Below are positions 24,844 through 37,583 of a DNA stretch of 64,000 nt, piece after piece; position 1 is the stretch's first letter, and every line of letters starts with the position of its first letter. The notes under the pieces were generated by a model. The model searched no databases. It worked only from the letters and a program-made list of their open reading frames with translations, and was not told where the DNA came from. A program made the position numbers and the translations under genes. The DNA comes from Podocnemis expansa (taxonomy: Eukaryota; Chordata; Testudines; Podocnemididae), in the NCBI GenBank assembly GCA_007922195.1, contig ML682024.1, positions 11,168,572 to 11,232,571 on the forward strand, read 5' to 3'.

Positions 24844-25329
24844 GTAACAAATGGGCAGATTAAAGTAAAGTTTTGTCAAATGTTTTATTTAACTATTATA
24901 TACACCTATACTACAGGTAAGCAGAAAAAATGGTTGTGGTGACTACTAATTTCATAGGCAAGTATGTAACCAGAGAATTAGCCAATCAACTTCATACTTT
25001 GTTTCTTAATTTTTAGGGAAAATCCCTTCAGCTGTTTTTGGGACATTAAGAATACATTTCCCACCCCTGACTCCCATTTTTTTTAAATGTTACTTCCAAA
25101 GGGCTAGATTCTGACTTAACAGTCAGCCTTGAGTAAAGATCAGTGTGTAGCTGTACTGTCCCAACAGCAAAGCAGGAAGGGAGCTGGAATTCAGAAAGGT
25201 ACCTCACTGAGTGTTTCAATGAGACTGTTACATGTTCTCTTTCATAGACTGCCACAATGAAGAGAGAGAGAAAGAGGCAGGAAGGGCTGGACAGAATGAG
25301 AAACAACAGACTCTAAACATGCCTTGTCT

Positions 25330-25465
25330 TCTGTTAGGGGTGAAGAAGTACAGAGTAAATGAAATAAATAATACACAGTGTGGGCAGAAAATGAGCAAGG
25401 CCAGGGGCTTGGACTAGATGATCTCATGAGGTCCCTTCCAACCCTATAATTCTATTCTATTCTAA
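25330..25465 (+). repeat. CR1 3' end fragment
   Basis: CTTGGACTAGATGATCTCATGAGGTCCCTTCCAACCCTATAATTCTATTC matches the 3' end of the intact CR1 in this window. 5'-truncated. Confidence 0.75.
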
Positions 25466-25689
25466 AGATATCTGGAATTAAAGGCTCTCTCAATATGCAA
25501 ATCAGGACATCGATTCTGACCCCCACATTCTATTCTGACAACATACAAGCACAATAGTTGAGCGACAAAAGCCAGAGAAGGATTCCTTTGGCATATGTAC
25601 ACATTCCCCTATACAGCTCTACACTGTCCTGGCTAAACAGCCAGGACTAAGGGGCAATGAAAAACTTCAAACAGACCAACCCAAGCAAA

Positions 25690-26445
25690 GTCAATGGGCA
25701 TCATGTTGGTAGATGAAATTCAGTATTGATAAGTGAAAAGTCACGGACATTGGAAGGAGAAATTTTTATTAGTCATCTACTTTGCATGATTCTAACTTAC
25801 CTGTATCAGCCCAAGAAAAGGACATGGGCATCACTGCAGAGATGGTTTAATGGGACACTGCAATCAAAGAAAATCAACAAAATGTCAGAATGCATTAGGA
25901 ATGGGATGGGAATACAGAGAATATTATAATGCATTCAATCATTTGGCCTCATCCAGTTACAATGCAACACTGGGCACCCCATATCATACGAGGTATTGAG
26001 AAGCAGACAGGAGTCAGAGAAGAATCATGAAAAATTATTAAAGCGTTGTAAAACCTGTCTTACAGCGATAGAATCAAGGAATTGAATTTATTTAGTTAAA
26101 AGAAGAGAAGGTTAAAAACTGTGACAATCAAAGGCTGTAAGTTGCTACATGGGGAATAAATATTTAACAATGTGCTCTTCAAACTAGATGATCTTATGGA
26201 TGGAAGGTGTATATAGAAAAGTTCAGAGTGGAAAAAGGTGTACAATATTTTACCAGTGAAAGTAATTCACCACTGGATCAATTTACCAAGGGTCATGGTG
26301 GATTCTCCATCACTGGCCATTTTAAATTAAGACTGGATGTCTTTTCTGAAAGATTAAATGCAGGAATTATTTTGGGAAAGTTCTTTGGTCTGTGTTATAT
26401 AAAAGAGATCAGACCAGATAATCTCAGAAATTACCTTTCTCCCAC
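25690..26445 (+). repeat. Old diverged CR1 fragment
   Basis: Words such as TACAATGCAACACTGGGCACCCCATAT, GTCAGAGAAGAATCATG and ATTTATTTAGTTAAAAGAAGAGAAGG follow the order of the CR1 ORF2 3' half (compare 60320-60490), with many changes and indels. It ends in ATCAGACCAGATAATCTCAGAAATTACC. No open frame survives. Confidence 0.65.
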
Positions 26446-27029
26446 CTTCCCTTTCTCCACCTTCCCTTCTCAACCCTACCTTGGATCCTAACCTAGTTCT
26501 CTGCTTTCATCATATGGAATTTTCAATGCTGCAAATGCAACAGCATGCATAACTGTGCCTAAGCTACTTAGTGCATACCTAGTGCCCCAGGTGGAACTGT
26601 TGTCAGCTTGCTACCCCATTCCACCTCACAAGTGGTCATGGCCCTCTTACTATTTTTAGCCAGCTATATACAAGTTAGCTTAGATATGTCTCACATGGTA
26701 GTTTTGTGCTTCCTGATTGCAGTGTAGACATACCTTTAGACATCATGTTAGATCCTAAACGAAAGTAATTTGGATACAAATTTTCAAATGTTGAGTTGGG
26801 TGCAGAACTCTTTTGAAAACTTGTTTCCTAGAGGCCATATAACAGGTCTCTCATAAATTCAGGATCAGGTTCTGCTATACTGCTTTAATATTCATGACCC
26901 CTTAACTTCAAACAGAAAACACCACATATGCCATAGGAGAAACCAGCTCCAATCTGGCATGTTTCCCAGATGAAGAAGTAGTTTTGGAAAATGTTGAGCA
27001 AGTGTTTGTTACTTCAACATTTTGGACCA

Positions 27030-27305
27030 GCCATTTAGTTTGAGAAGAGAGGACTGAAGGGTGACATTGTAACAGTCTTCAAAGGTGTTAGGGCCTGCTA
27101 TAGAGGATAATGATCAATTGCTGTCCATGTCCATTGAAGGTAAGACAAAAAGAAGGGGGTTTAATATGCAGCAAGGCAATTTAAGTTAGACATTGAGAAA
27201 AACTGTCCAATTCTAAGGCTGGTGATGGTTTAAGGTTACCTGGCCTTGCTTTCACTCAGGGGGCTGGACTTGCTGACCTCTCAAGACCCTTCCAGCCACA
27301 CTTTT
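27030..27305 (+). repeat. Old CR1 fragment
   Basis: TTTGAGAAGAGAGGACTGAAGGGTGACATTGTAACAGTCTTC, then GGCTGGACTTGCTGACCTCTCAAGACCCTTCCAGCC, parallels the end of CR1 ORF2 and its 3' UTR. Decayed. Confidence 0.7.
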
Positions 27306-27487
27306 CAATATCATTAGATCAATTTATACCACCTAAGGATATGACCCATATGCTTATAAAATATAGTAGAAGGTGGATATTGCTGGGGACAATATAAAAG
27401 TGCTGCAATAAATATTTGATAGAGACTGATAGAGCTCATACATGATATTGCTACTAAGCATCTAACTGTTGATTTTCTTTTTTGAAG

Positions 27488-27511
27488 AGAGACTCGTCAG
27501 TGCAGAAAAAG
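27488..27511 (+). CDS. 24-bp cytoplasmic exon of butyrophilin/B-G-like gene
   Basis: The exon lies between TTTTCTTTTTTGAAG and GTAGATAT, phase 1-1, and reads ERLVSAEK with the first codon split. It has Leu at position 3, as in the 21-bp heptads, with one extra residue. Its sequence type (charged with one Leu) and phase fit the cytoplasmic stalk. Confidence 0.65.
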
Positions 27512-27883
27512 GTAGATATAAGATCATATTTCCCTTCCAACCCTAGTCTTCTATTATTCTATAATTTCAGTGCTTTATCATTTAAATTCAAAGTGTAAAA
27601 AGATGAGAAATCTATTTCTTTCTCATAATAATGTGGAGAGTCCGTTACGCTTTTCCTCAATTTGTTCAAAGCAAACTCAAAATGTTTTGCTTTTTATCAG
27701 CCTAAAATGAGGTTAGCAAAGCAGTTCACAGTATGGGACACATTTTAATAGGACACACTCTAATGGACAACATCTCTTTCATAAGTTCCAAACCCACACT
27801 TCACCTGCATTCCCATTCACAACTGCATAACATCCCTGAGGCAACTATAACAGTTACTTACATGAAAAAGTATTATTGGGAAA

Positions 27884-27990
27884 ACAAACAAGGAGTCTTC
27901 TGACACTTTTAAATACTAACAAATGTCTTTGGGCATAAACTTTTGTGGGCTCCAAAGCACTTTGTCAGATGTGCAAAGTGAAATCTACAG
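27884..27990 (+). repeat. TTAGTC-type dispersed repeat
   Basis: ACAAACAAGGAGTCTTCTGACAC, then ACTAACAAATGTC, then GGGCATAAACTTTTGTGGGC and a TTTGTCAGATG end. An inverted partner starts at 28375. Confidence 0.6.
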
Positions 27991-28228
27991 GTGAGAGGTA
28001 TATATACACATGCTAGGATGAAGAAGAAGAATTACAATGGGAAGGGCACTTTTGTTAGCACTTGCCATGAAGCAAAATGCCAGAACACTGTTATAGTGAA
28101 TTTTAGCCCTATCACAGTATTCCTTAAGGGACAGAAACCATCTCTAGAGGCCCAAAGATCCCAGAGTTTCAGAACAACTGCTGTATTTTTTTTTTTTTTT
28201 TTTAGAAGGAGACCTCTGTGCTTCTTGG

Positions 28229-30410
28229 GATGGATTTATTTAAATCAAAGTTATTTAAATACCAGCTTTTAATCATGATTTAAGTCACTAAGCTTTGATT
28301 TAAATCACTAGTTTTATTGTGTTTTGTATTTGTACATTTTAGCTATTTTCCTTAAAAAAGAAAAGTTGATTGTTGCAATAAATAAATTTGTTAGTCTACA
28401 GAAGTGCCACAGGACTCCTTATTTGTTTTGCTGAACTAGTCTAACATGCCTACCCCTTTGGAACTTATTATAACTGTGGCTCCCAACCTTTTTGGCTTAA
28501 GGGTGACATATATCATTTTTACAGACATGGAGGGCCAGCAGTCTCTGTCAGCAGCACCTCCATCCCTGCAGCCAGATGAAAAGAGTTCAGCAAGGAGGCT
28601 GCCTCCTCACTGATCTTCCATCTCTCTGACTGCAGCATGGAAACCTCATGCATCCTGTAGCCTTGTGCATTCTACCTGGGTCCATGGGTTGATTTGGGTG
28701 GGGAAGCTAACTTCAAGATCCAGCCACCCCACCACCCAAATCCGGCTCTTGCTGCTGCAGCTCAGGCCAGATCATGTCACCAGCAGCAGCTCCAGTTCCC
28801 CAAACATGGCTGGATCCCACTGGAGGCAGCAGCTCTGGTCCCCAGGATGGGGCTGGATCTTACCCTCAGAGGCAGCCCAGGATCCCAGCCAAAACCATTC
28901 CCGCCACCACTGGTGGCTCCAGGTCCCCAGCTGGGGCCAGATCCCACCATTGGCGGTGGTCGCTCTCTGCCCCCCCACTGAGTCAGGAGTGGGCCATGGC
29001 TGGGACTGAGGACCACCATCATGGCAGCCCTTGGTCCAGGCTGGAGCCTAATCCTACCTCAGCAGGGAGGCAGAGATAGCCAAAGAGGGAGAGGCAATGC
29101 CTCTCCTTGCCTCTGATAAACTCCACTTCTGCCTGGGTCTCAACTTGGCCGTAGCTCCCTTTTGCAGCCATAGAGATGAAAAATCAATACTCCCCTCCCT
29201 CTGGCTCCGGCAGGGACCCCAGAACCTATGGATCTACTCAGATTACTTTGCCATGATCCCTGCTACAGAGAAGTGGAAGGGGAGGAGAGGGAGCTCTGTG
29301 CTCCCATCTTCTTGGCTGCAGCAAGGAGACTGCACCAATCTTTTAAATCTGCAGAAATGCACGCTGCCTGGATCCTTAGACAGTAGCTGCCTTCTACAGT
29401 GAGCAGGAGGGGAGCTGTGGACCACTTTGAAAGCCTCTGCATGTCACTTTTGGCTCTGCAGTCCACAGGATGGGAACCACTATATTAGAACATGTTGATT
29501 TGCAACTAAACAGACACTTTACACTAACTTTGGTACTTTTTCCCCCCGCTATTCCAGAAATTACACTATATCTATGTACTATTTTAGGCAATTATATAGC
29601 TTAACACATATTTTTTTCATATTCTTACATTTTAAATTTTTATCATGCTAGAAAATATTAAATTATGTATTTTTATTTACCAGATGATATATTTTTACAA
29701 CTGATTTGTGTCAAGTTGTATTTGGTTGGAAGTTGGCATTCAATTAAAATATACAACAGACTATTTTACCATTTATTGTTGTTATTGTCATAGTTAAATA
29801 TCCCTATATGTGTTCAATACATATCAAAATACGTTTAGCTTTTAAACAAAGATTTCACTGTAGTTAGTGAATTGAAGTCATTGTTTCTATTCACTGCATC
29901 GTTCAAGTTTTAGAACTAGTAGACGTCATCTTTTCACACCTAGTTTTTATTCTTACATTAGAACAGAAAAAAAAAAGTTTTCCTGCTTTTTTGACTTCCT
30001 CTTGGTTTCTTAACTTTGAATAAACTCATCATTGAACTTTACTATTTAAACAAATTAGAAAGAAGTAAATATTCATTCTGCACCTGCATATGAGGCTATT
30101 GTTGTCAAAAGTTGGGTTAGCCCTTGTGCATACTGATTCTAAGTCCTTAACTAGTGTTGTCCATCATCTCAGAGGTTTAAAACATTCTCAGCAAACATGT
30201 TCTATTATTAATAGTAATTTCTAACATTGTTATTAGCATTAGTTATTAAATTTAAATTATGTTAATAGGTTATATTAAGCTTAGGCCTTAAAATAGGTTA
30301 TTGTATTTGAAATTTCATTTAAATGGGTTTATTTTAAAAAAAAAGAAAAATGTTTTAAATTTAAATTTTATAAATTGAATTTTTTAAAAATCGATTTTTA
30401 TCCAGCTTGA
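28229..30410. mobile_element. Possible composite DNA element with nested insertions
   Basis: The left end GGATGGATTTATTTAAATC and the right end AAAAATCGATTTTTATCCAGC look like diverged inverted repeats rich in GATTTAAATC. Between them are an inverted TTAGTC-type repeat (28375-28465) and a hAT element (28474-29482), which would be later insertions. The outer element's integrity is uncertain. Confidence 0.35.
28474..29482. mobile_element. Non-autonomous hAT element, about 1.0 kb
   Basis: The left end CTGTGGCTCCCAACCTTTTTGG and right end GGATGGGAACCACTA are imperfect inverted repeats. Flanks TATTATAA (28466-28473) and TATTAGAA (29483-29490) are an 8-bp target duplication with one change. The GC-rich interior has no transposase. 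Open frames inside show no domain. Confidence 0.7.
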
Positions 30411-30417
30411 TGCTTTT

Positions 30418-30482
30418 TCAAAGGGGTAGTCATGATTGTCTGTGTATAGCAAAAACAGCGAAAGTCCTGTGGCACCTTATAG
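30418..30482 (+). repeat. TTAGTC-type dispersed repeat fragment
   Basis: AAGGGGTAGTCATGATTGTC...AAAGTCCTGTGGCACC is the 5' part of the dispersed repeat family, truncated. Confidence 0.55.
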
Positions 30483-30616
30483 GTGCTTGATGCTTGTATT
30501 TTTCATTTAATTTCTGCTCCCATCTGTTTCTTTTACATGGGAAGATTTTTTAAAGTATCAAAGAAGTTGTTCCTGATATTTTTGTTTTATAGTTTAGGAA
30601 ACATTAACACATCGCT

Positions 30617-30618
30617 GA

Positions 30619-30666
<48 letters not shown>

Positions 30667-30679
30667 AANNNNNNNNNNA

Positions 30680-30723
<44 letters not shown>

Positions 30724-30724
30724 A
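30617..30724. repeat. (GAAA)n microsatellite with assembly gap
   Basis: Tandem GAAA units on both sides of a run of ten N (30669-30678). The true length is unknown. An open frame running through it is an artefact. Confidence 0.95.
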
Positions 30725-32293
30725 ACCACACTTCTGTAACTCAGAAAATAGCTTATTTTTAGTATGGCGAACTCCTCATAAAGATTTTAAAATTATTCAA
30801 AGAAGTCCAATGCCTCATTTGAGGAATGAAGTATACAGCTATAAATTAATTTCACCTAAACTGAACAAAATTCTATCCTGCAAAACTCATCTCCCCTTGC
30901 TGGAAGATTAAAACTATCCAACAGCAAAACTTTATGGTCAAGACATTTTTAAAATAAGCTTATTCATTTTCCATAGCATTCTGAAACCAGCCCAGCATAA
31001 GCTGTACTAGAATTTTGGTGCTGAATACCCACTGCTGAGCATCATCCTGACATTGGTCAAGCATGGACACTATATCTAATCACGCCTTCCATAAAACGGA
31101 ACAGGAAGAAAAGCTGTCTCTAGGACAGTGAAACCCAAATGATTTAGGACCACAGATCAATCATGCCCCCAACTGATCACTACCACTTGAACATTAGATC
31201 CATTTTTAATGACTGACACTATAGTGAGAGCATCGACAGATGTCTATTTATAATTTTGGGGTGAATTGTTTTGTGTGTATGTGTGTATGTATGTGTGAAT
31301 GTGCATGGGCACACACATGCACATGCATGTCAAATCTGAAACTATTTACCAAAATCACTTGTAATTCAAGCAATGGATTCAGTGTGTGTGGAGGGAGAAG
31401 GAATCCAAAATATTTGAAATGTTTTACTCTGACTATTTTATTTCAAAATATTTCATTTCTGTTACTGGATACTGTGCCTAGTTCTGTTATCCAAAGAATG
31501 TTGGAAAATTGGAGAACAATTTCAAAACATTTTTTGGCTCATCAGGTTAAAGTACTGTATGGCCAAGCCAAAATTAATGGGAGATTGCCATGCCACATGT
31601 TAGAATGAGGCTCACTCCCTATTGTTCTTAGGCCATAGGACAAAAGGGTCATGAAAGGGGCAGCCCCTCTTCATAAAAGAATTATGTCTGTTCCTCTAAT
31701 CTCTATAGACCAAATGCTGAAGACACTTAAGACAGGTGCTTAGTCTTACCCAGTGGAGTAGTCTCTTTGAAGTCAAAGACATCGTTGTGTGCTTCAAGCT
31801 CTTTGCTGAGTTGGGGCCATAGCTGGTAACAAACAGGGCATTGTGTAGTTTTGGAAAGCACCTGAGCTGATCTCTGCCACATTCTATGGCTGCTTTTAGA
31901 AAAGGGAAAAAAGTGAGCAAATTGTTTAAAGGGGAAGGGAAATGACAAAGTTGCTGAGAATGGGAGACTGTCCAGGACTGGCGCTCCTGGCAAGTGGGGA
32001 GACAAGGTTTAGCAGTTTAGTGAGAGCCTCGATTGGGCAATTCTCTAAGGAAGCTAATATTTGGTAACTCAGATTGAAACGATTTTTATTCTTCTTCAGA
32101 ATTGAAGAAGGAAGGTGTAGAGGAGTTTCAGAAAGGGTACATGTCATGCTACAGTAGTTGGTCTATAAAATAGATCAGCTTGCTGCAGCTAACAAATCAA
32201 ATCTAAGTGAATCGTGTTTTAGAAATAGCATTGTTAACATGAATTGATAGGAAAGGTGCATGATTGAAGTTATGTATTGTTTTTCCTTTGCAG
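30725..32293. other. Intron, nothing recognised
   Basis: I see no exon or clear element apart from a GT-rich tract at 31270-31330. Confidence 0.4.
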
Positions 32294-32329
32294 GCAGACT
32301 CCAAGAGATTTCACGACAGTCACATGCAG
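32294..32329 (+). CDS. 36-bp cytoplasmic exon of butyrophilin/B-G-like gene
   Basis: The exon lies between TTTCCTTTGCAG and GTGCAG, phase 1-1, and reads GRLQEISRQSHA (first codon split with the previous exon). Leu at position 3 matches the heptad exons. It lies just upstream of the duplicated block, so it is not part of the multiplied set. Confidence 0.65.
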
Positions 32330-32479
32330 GTGCAGTCTTATATATGTTCTCACCATTTTTATATTTAGACTTTTTCTCCTCTTTCCCTTTAAGGAGTCCT
32401 TATAGTTGAACTTAATAAATATTAACAACTGTAATAAATTAATTGTTTACTTCACACTATCAGGACTTTGGGCCACATT

Positions 32480-33102
32480 GGCTGTGTTCACACAGCACTT
32501 TTGTTTCGAAACAACCTTGTTGTTTCGAAACAAAAAAAAACATGTTCACACGACGCACTGTTGTTTCAAAACAATGGGAACCCATTGTTTCGAAACAAGG
32601 GTGTTGTTTTGAAACAAGTTAAACCCCATTTGGGGGTGAAACAACCTTGTTTTGAAACATTTGTTTTGAAACAACTCGTGTGAACATGTTGTTTCGGAAC
32701 AAGACATTCCGAAACAACAGGTCAAGGGCTGCCCCCTCAGCACCCTGGCCAGGGTGCTGAGGGGTGTTTCCTGGCCAGCGCCTGCAGAGCTGGGCTGCAG
32801 GCACTGGGGGGGTTCAGCACTGCCCAGCGGTGAAGCCTGCTGGTGCCCGCAGCCTGGCTTTGCAGGCACCGGCAGGGAGCAGTGACGGGCAGCGCTGAAC
32901 CCTGCCGGTGCCTGCAGCCCCCTGAGGAAGTGAAATAGCAAGTTCACATTGTGAACCTGCTATTTCATTTCCCGCTTTTTTCTAATTTCGAAGTAACATT
33001 TTGTTAATTCGAAATATGTTATTTCAAAATAAGGCATTATTTCGAAACAATTTGTTTCGACACAACTTGTTTCAAAATAACCATGTATGTGTGAATACAG
33101 CC
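32480..33102. mobile_element. Harbinger-like MITE, 623 bp, TSD ATT
   Basis: The ends GGCTGTGTTCACACAGC and GTATGTGTGAATACAGCC are inverted repeats. ATT lies on both flanks (32477-32479 and 33103-33105). It is full of TTGTTTCGAAACAA palindromes, has a GC-rich core (about 32720-32930), and ends it with the palindrome GAAATAGCAAGTTCAC...GTGAACCTGCTATTTC (32932-32966). Closest in the window to the element at 53967-54836. Confidence 0.8.
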
Positions 33103-33599
33103 ATTCTGCTACGGTCAGTGCTGGGCCTCCAGAGTACTGCTGTCAGCTGGCAGCTGGCAGCTAGCTCCAGATTGTAGGGGTGCTGGCTGTACTTCTAGCC
33201 TGTCTGGTGGCAGACAAAATGTTGAAAGTGTGACCACTTCAAAGTTGAAAAACCAGAAAGGAAATAAAGAGAACCCACATTTCATTCATCTGTTAGCCCT
33301 ATAATATTAATGTATATCATGCAATTTCCATGTCCCATCTATGCCCCTCATGTGTGTGAACACTGAATATGCCACAGGAAGGGATGAAACAAGGGTGATA
33401 TTCCAGCCACCTCAGTTCCTTCCAAGTACAGCCAGCTGAATGGGTTTGGAACTGCTTTGGGAATCCCCTGGATCCGTGTCTTAAGTGCTTAGTTAGTTCA
33501 GGGTTGATGATAGTTTAATTAGGCTTTTTATTATTAGTTTCTGTAGGACTGGATATACAATTCTGTAGGATTTGGCACTAGAATAACAGAGCTGAAAAC

Positions 33600-35330
33600 C
33601 AAGAAGCTGGGCTTAAAGAAATGTGTATTTTAAGAAAGCTGTGTTCCCAGCATCTCACACACATGATAGATGTCTTGTATTCTTGGGTGAGGGTCATTCT
33701 TCAGAAGAAGGATTTGATATATTTGGAGTTTATGATGCAAAAGAAAGGGAGACAGAACAGTCTTCAAGGGATTTTCCTCAAAGAAGCTGCCGGTGAAGTC
33801 TTCTAGAAACAAGTGGATCAGAGGATTGGCAAATCCTTATACACCTGCATAAGCTCCGAGGATATCTGGAGTGAAGAAAGTTAATTCCTGCTCTCATGTC
33901 CTGAGCACTAAGGGATCTTGGAGTCAAGGGAAGGATCTGAACTAAGGCAATCAACCTACTGTGGTGTCAGCCTCTGTCTCTAGAGCCAGTCCATGAGAGA
34001 AGGATCGGATTGTTAGAGTGAGCAGAAATACTCAATCCTCACTGGTTTCCACTTCTTCAAGAGCAGTCCTCAAGAGAGAGACCAATCTGATGAGCTGTTC
34101 TTGTAGGAAACAGGAATGGGCAGACACTGATTTAGGAAACGCTTCTCTGACCCTATTATTTTTGAATCAGTTGAACTGGTTCTGGGAGGGGAAAGAAAGC
34201 TTTCTTGATGGGTTAAAAGAGATGAGAATGGATCTGCAGGCTGGTACAGAGGCAGTGGTTTAGTGAATAGTGGTTATGGCACAAGTTCAACCATTTTCAC
34301 CATAAGCAGTAATAAATCCTCATGTTTCACTGAAACTGGAATCCAAGATTTTTGTTAATTCTTATTCAAATAGAATCCCACTAAGAAGGGAAAGTGAGCT
34401 GAGGAATTTCAAATGTCTCCTATACCTCAGCCTCCTAAGACTCCATCAGGCTCCCCCAGATAACAGCTTTTCTCCATTCTCTTGTAATCAGCTCACACAT
34501 TTGGTTCTATGGGAACTGGTGAGACCAAGAAAGGACTGTTATCCAGAAACTGGTCTGGGAAAGAGATTTGCAAGCAGATTTAGTCATGGTTCAGGATGAT
34601 ACAAGTGAGTTCTGATAGAACTCCTGTAGTAGTAAGGGACATCTCAGAAGAGGTAGAATCCATGCAGTTTGAAGAGTTTGATCCAGATTTTGAGAGGAGA
34701 AATTCTCTGGAGGATAATGCTGGGGTGACTTCAGCTTCATCACCACTGGGAGATGTGGTGCTATTTTGTGAGTTGCTGTATCAGACAACAAGAATATTAT
34801 CTAATCTGGCTATTTCTAGTGAGGAATCTTCACATGCTGTATTTGACATTGTAAGAACAGCTACCAGAGAGTTGCACTCTCCTCATTAGAAGAGTTGTCT
34901 CAGTCAGCAAAAGTGATAAGCTGCATCTTCATCAGCTCAGCCTTTGTCAAAAAGGACTGATAAACTTGTTTCCTCTCTGTGTTCCATATCCACCCTCTCC
35001 CTAGCTTGGTGGGCACCTACAATGGCAACTAGGTGCTTCAGTCCCTTTTGCATCTCTTCTCTGCCCCCAACTTCAGCTCCTATCCAGTCTGTCAAGGGGT
35101 ACTTACTTATTTGAATACATTTGGGAATTTTTATTTCATTCATTAAAGTGCATCTCACAGCCACCTCTACTTATCGCAATTTAACTGAGCAACAGACTAT
35201 TTTCAACCATCCTATGATGAGGATGTTCTCACAGAAGCTAGTTAACATCTATCTTTCCTTAGGAACCCTTGCTCTGGTTCTCACAAAACATATGCAACTA
35301 GAGCTAATACATGCTGATTAGTTCAAATAT
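33600..35330 (+). mobile_element. DIRS-like retroelement relic, copy 1
   Basis: Decayed frames read in order. First, near 33600-33810, is a gag-like zinc-knuckle text with SQHLTHMIDVLYSWV, resembling the H-x-x-C-L-x-C-L-G-E-G-H pattern of vertebrate DIRS ORF1. Next, at 34596-34889, comes an acidic frame without a recognised domain. Last, at 35121-35321, FISFIKVHLTATSTYRN and FNHPMMRMFSQKL resemble the core-binding part of a DIRS tyrosine recombinase. No reverse transcriptase is seen, so most of the element is deleted. It predates the tandem duplication, since copy 2 has it too. Confidence 0.45.
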
Positions 35331-36662
35331 AAAATTTAATTTATTATTTCAATAATTTATTTTTTTCAATTTTTTTAAAAACCTATTGAATCATAAATTA
35401 AATAATAAGAGTAACGGCACATCCTCCGAGATAGTGAATGCATATGGGTGTTCCAGACTCATAAGATCAGTTTTCTGTTATTACCCTTGCTGATTTTATG
35501 CCATATCTGCCAATTGTCTCTTACACACACCCCTCCTAAGTTCTGGAGAGAGCACAAGACGCATACTCCTGCCAGAAGTCAGAGGTGTTGGAGCCCAAGC
35601 CCTGTCATCCTGGTCAAGGTATACATCTGAGGGATGTAGCCAGGAATCTCTTCCTTCCACACCCCTGTTTTTAGGGGTTGGCAGTGAGCAGTCTTTCCAG
35701 TAGTATTCCTCAGCCTTGGGGCTTAGTGAAACAAGAAAGGAAGACCAGTAGAGCCATGATTCTTCCACTTCACTGTGCAAGAGCTAGAACAAATACCCTT
35801 AAACTCTATTGTACACCGAACAGCTCTTCATGAAAGTCTTCCACCCCATCCCCCGTAAGCAGTAGGGCTGGGTGGGAAATGACTTGTTTAGAATTTGAAT
35901 TTTGTCCTCCTTTTTGAAACCATTTTTAGTGTAAATTTACTGCTATTTCCAAACAAAAGGCCTTTGGAGTTTGAAAATTCTAAACTGACCATTTCAAAAA
36001 TGTTGAAATTAGGTATTTTCTACAATCTCAAGCCATTTATGAAAAGCTGTTTTGTTTCATTTTTTTCAGTGAACTAAACTTTATTTCTCAGTTTCTGTTT
36101 TGATGAACCAGCATCTTATAGCTAACGGGCACGTCATTCTAAAAACTGCTAATCAGCTCTAATTTCCAGCCTTAATCTGTAGACTTTCAATTTGTATTGG
36201 ATTGTGATATACCACCCCTGCTAATGGGCTCTTCAGTTTACCAGAGAAAGTTATAACATGATCCAGTGGTTGGAAATTGAAGTTAGACCAACCCAGACTG
36301 GAAATGAGAACAAATTATAAACAGGGAGAGTAATTATCCATTGGAACAATCTACCATTTTTTCCTTAATGATTAGCTGCAAGAATTATTTGGGGGCAAAT
36401 TCTTTGGCCTGTCTCATACAGGAGTTCAGGCTAAATGATCAAAATTGTTCCTTTTGTCCTTGGAATTTAGAAAGTGATGATGGCAGTGGTATCTGAGGAC
36501 CACTGCCTTTGTTTTTAGCAATTAATGATTTTAATACTTATAACGTTTGATAAATATCATATATTTGCCTTTGTTCTGCATATTACATTAGTTCTGCTGT
36601 GAAGTCAAAACTGAAAATGCAGCAGTAAGCACATAGTTTCTATTTTTTTTTTTCTTTTCCAG

Positions 36663-36683
36663 AAAATCTTCCAAAAGAGAAAG
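36663..36683 (+). CDS. 21-bp heptad exon A, unit 1
   Basis: The exon lies after TTTCTTTTCCAG, phase 1-1, and reads ENLPKEK with the first codon split. The donor is GTTATT, weaker than the GTAAAT of its duplicate at 42832-42852, so use of this copy may be reduced. One coiled-coil heptad of the cytoplasmic stalk, with Leu at position 3. Confidence 0.65.
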
Positions 36684-37082
36684 GTTATTTTCAATTGACT
36701 TCTGTTGCTGAGAGGATGCCTGGTTGGGTAATATTTGGGGAAGATGCTTTGGGGAGAAGAACAGTGAATAGAAGAGAGATCAACGATTGTCAGTGTGTTA
36801 ATGAAAATGGACTAGCAGATGAGTGCAGTAAGTTGGGCAATCAGTTTCCACAGGAGAACAAGGAGTCTGTAGCATTTCCATTGCTGGGAGAAGGCTTGGA
36901 ATTTCCTCTCCATGTGGTGAAGTTTTGTCCAGAGGTCTATCATGGCTGGGAGAGGAATCTGGTTGGTACTGAGCACTGGGACAGTGGTTGGGAGTGTGCA
37001 ACAGTGGAACATGTAGGTGTTTCAAATTAGAAACTCTTCAGGAGTCGATAAAATGCAGAGTCTGTGAGTATTTGTTAACCCA

Positions 37083-37110
37083 TTACACACACACACACAC
37101 ACACACACAG
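37083..37110. repeat. (CA)n microsatellite
   Basis: Fourteen tandem CA dinucleotides within duplication unit 1. Unit 2 has a shorter run at 43256-43269. Confidence 0.9.
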
Positions 37111-37562
37111 ATGGACAAATACAGATGATTGAAAGAAGAGATGACTATCAAAGCAGAAGAAAGTAGCTCTGAATTGGTTCTTCTTCAGGGTAGGTTTATG
37201 AAACTGACTATATTGGTAAAACCTATATAAAGAGCTGTGAAAGATTCACTGTACAAGCACAGGAGCAAAAATGTTTTTTCCTAATAATCTTTTAATTTAT
37301 CTTATGGGGTTGTGTTTGGACTTTACAAAAAGGATATGTAGCATTTCTAAAGCAGTGACACTGTGTAGGATGTCCTTTCTTTCACTGACAGGTTTTACTG
37401 GGGAGTTTTACACTATGGGAATGAATCTGGTTTGCCCTTCTGCAACAGAGTTGGGGAGAAGTGTCAGATGAAAAGCATTTCAAGACAGGGGAAATATCTA
37501 CAAGCTAACCCAAATGAAATTCAGAAGAGGTGTGAATTAAGAAATTTTATTTTTCTTTACAG

Positions 37563-37583
37563 ATGACCTCCAAGGAGAACTGA
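37563..37583 (+). CDS. 21-bp heptad exon B, unit 1
   Basis: The exon lies between TTTTCTTTACAG and GTAAGTG, both strong, phase 1-1. It reads DDLQGEL with a split first codon. It is identical in sequence to the unit 2 copy at 43671-43691. It adds one heptad with Leu at positions 3 and 7. Confidence 0.75.
   Translation: MTSKEN

Noticed and set aside
30483..30911. 142-residue frame with Lys-Glu-Arg repeats
   Set aside because: It translates the GAAA microsatellite and crosses the N gap.
34596..34889. Acidic 97-residue frame in unit 1 as a host exon
   Set aside because: Its unit 2 copy is frameshifted, there is no AG/GT border in phase with the heptads, and it lies between DIRS-like fragments. 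More likely retroelement debris.
36695..37030. 111-residue frame directly after heptad exon A of unit 1
   Set aside because: It is intron sequence 3' of the donor. The matching frame in units 2 and 3 is broken, so it is not conserved as coding.
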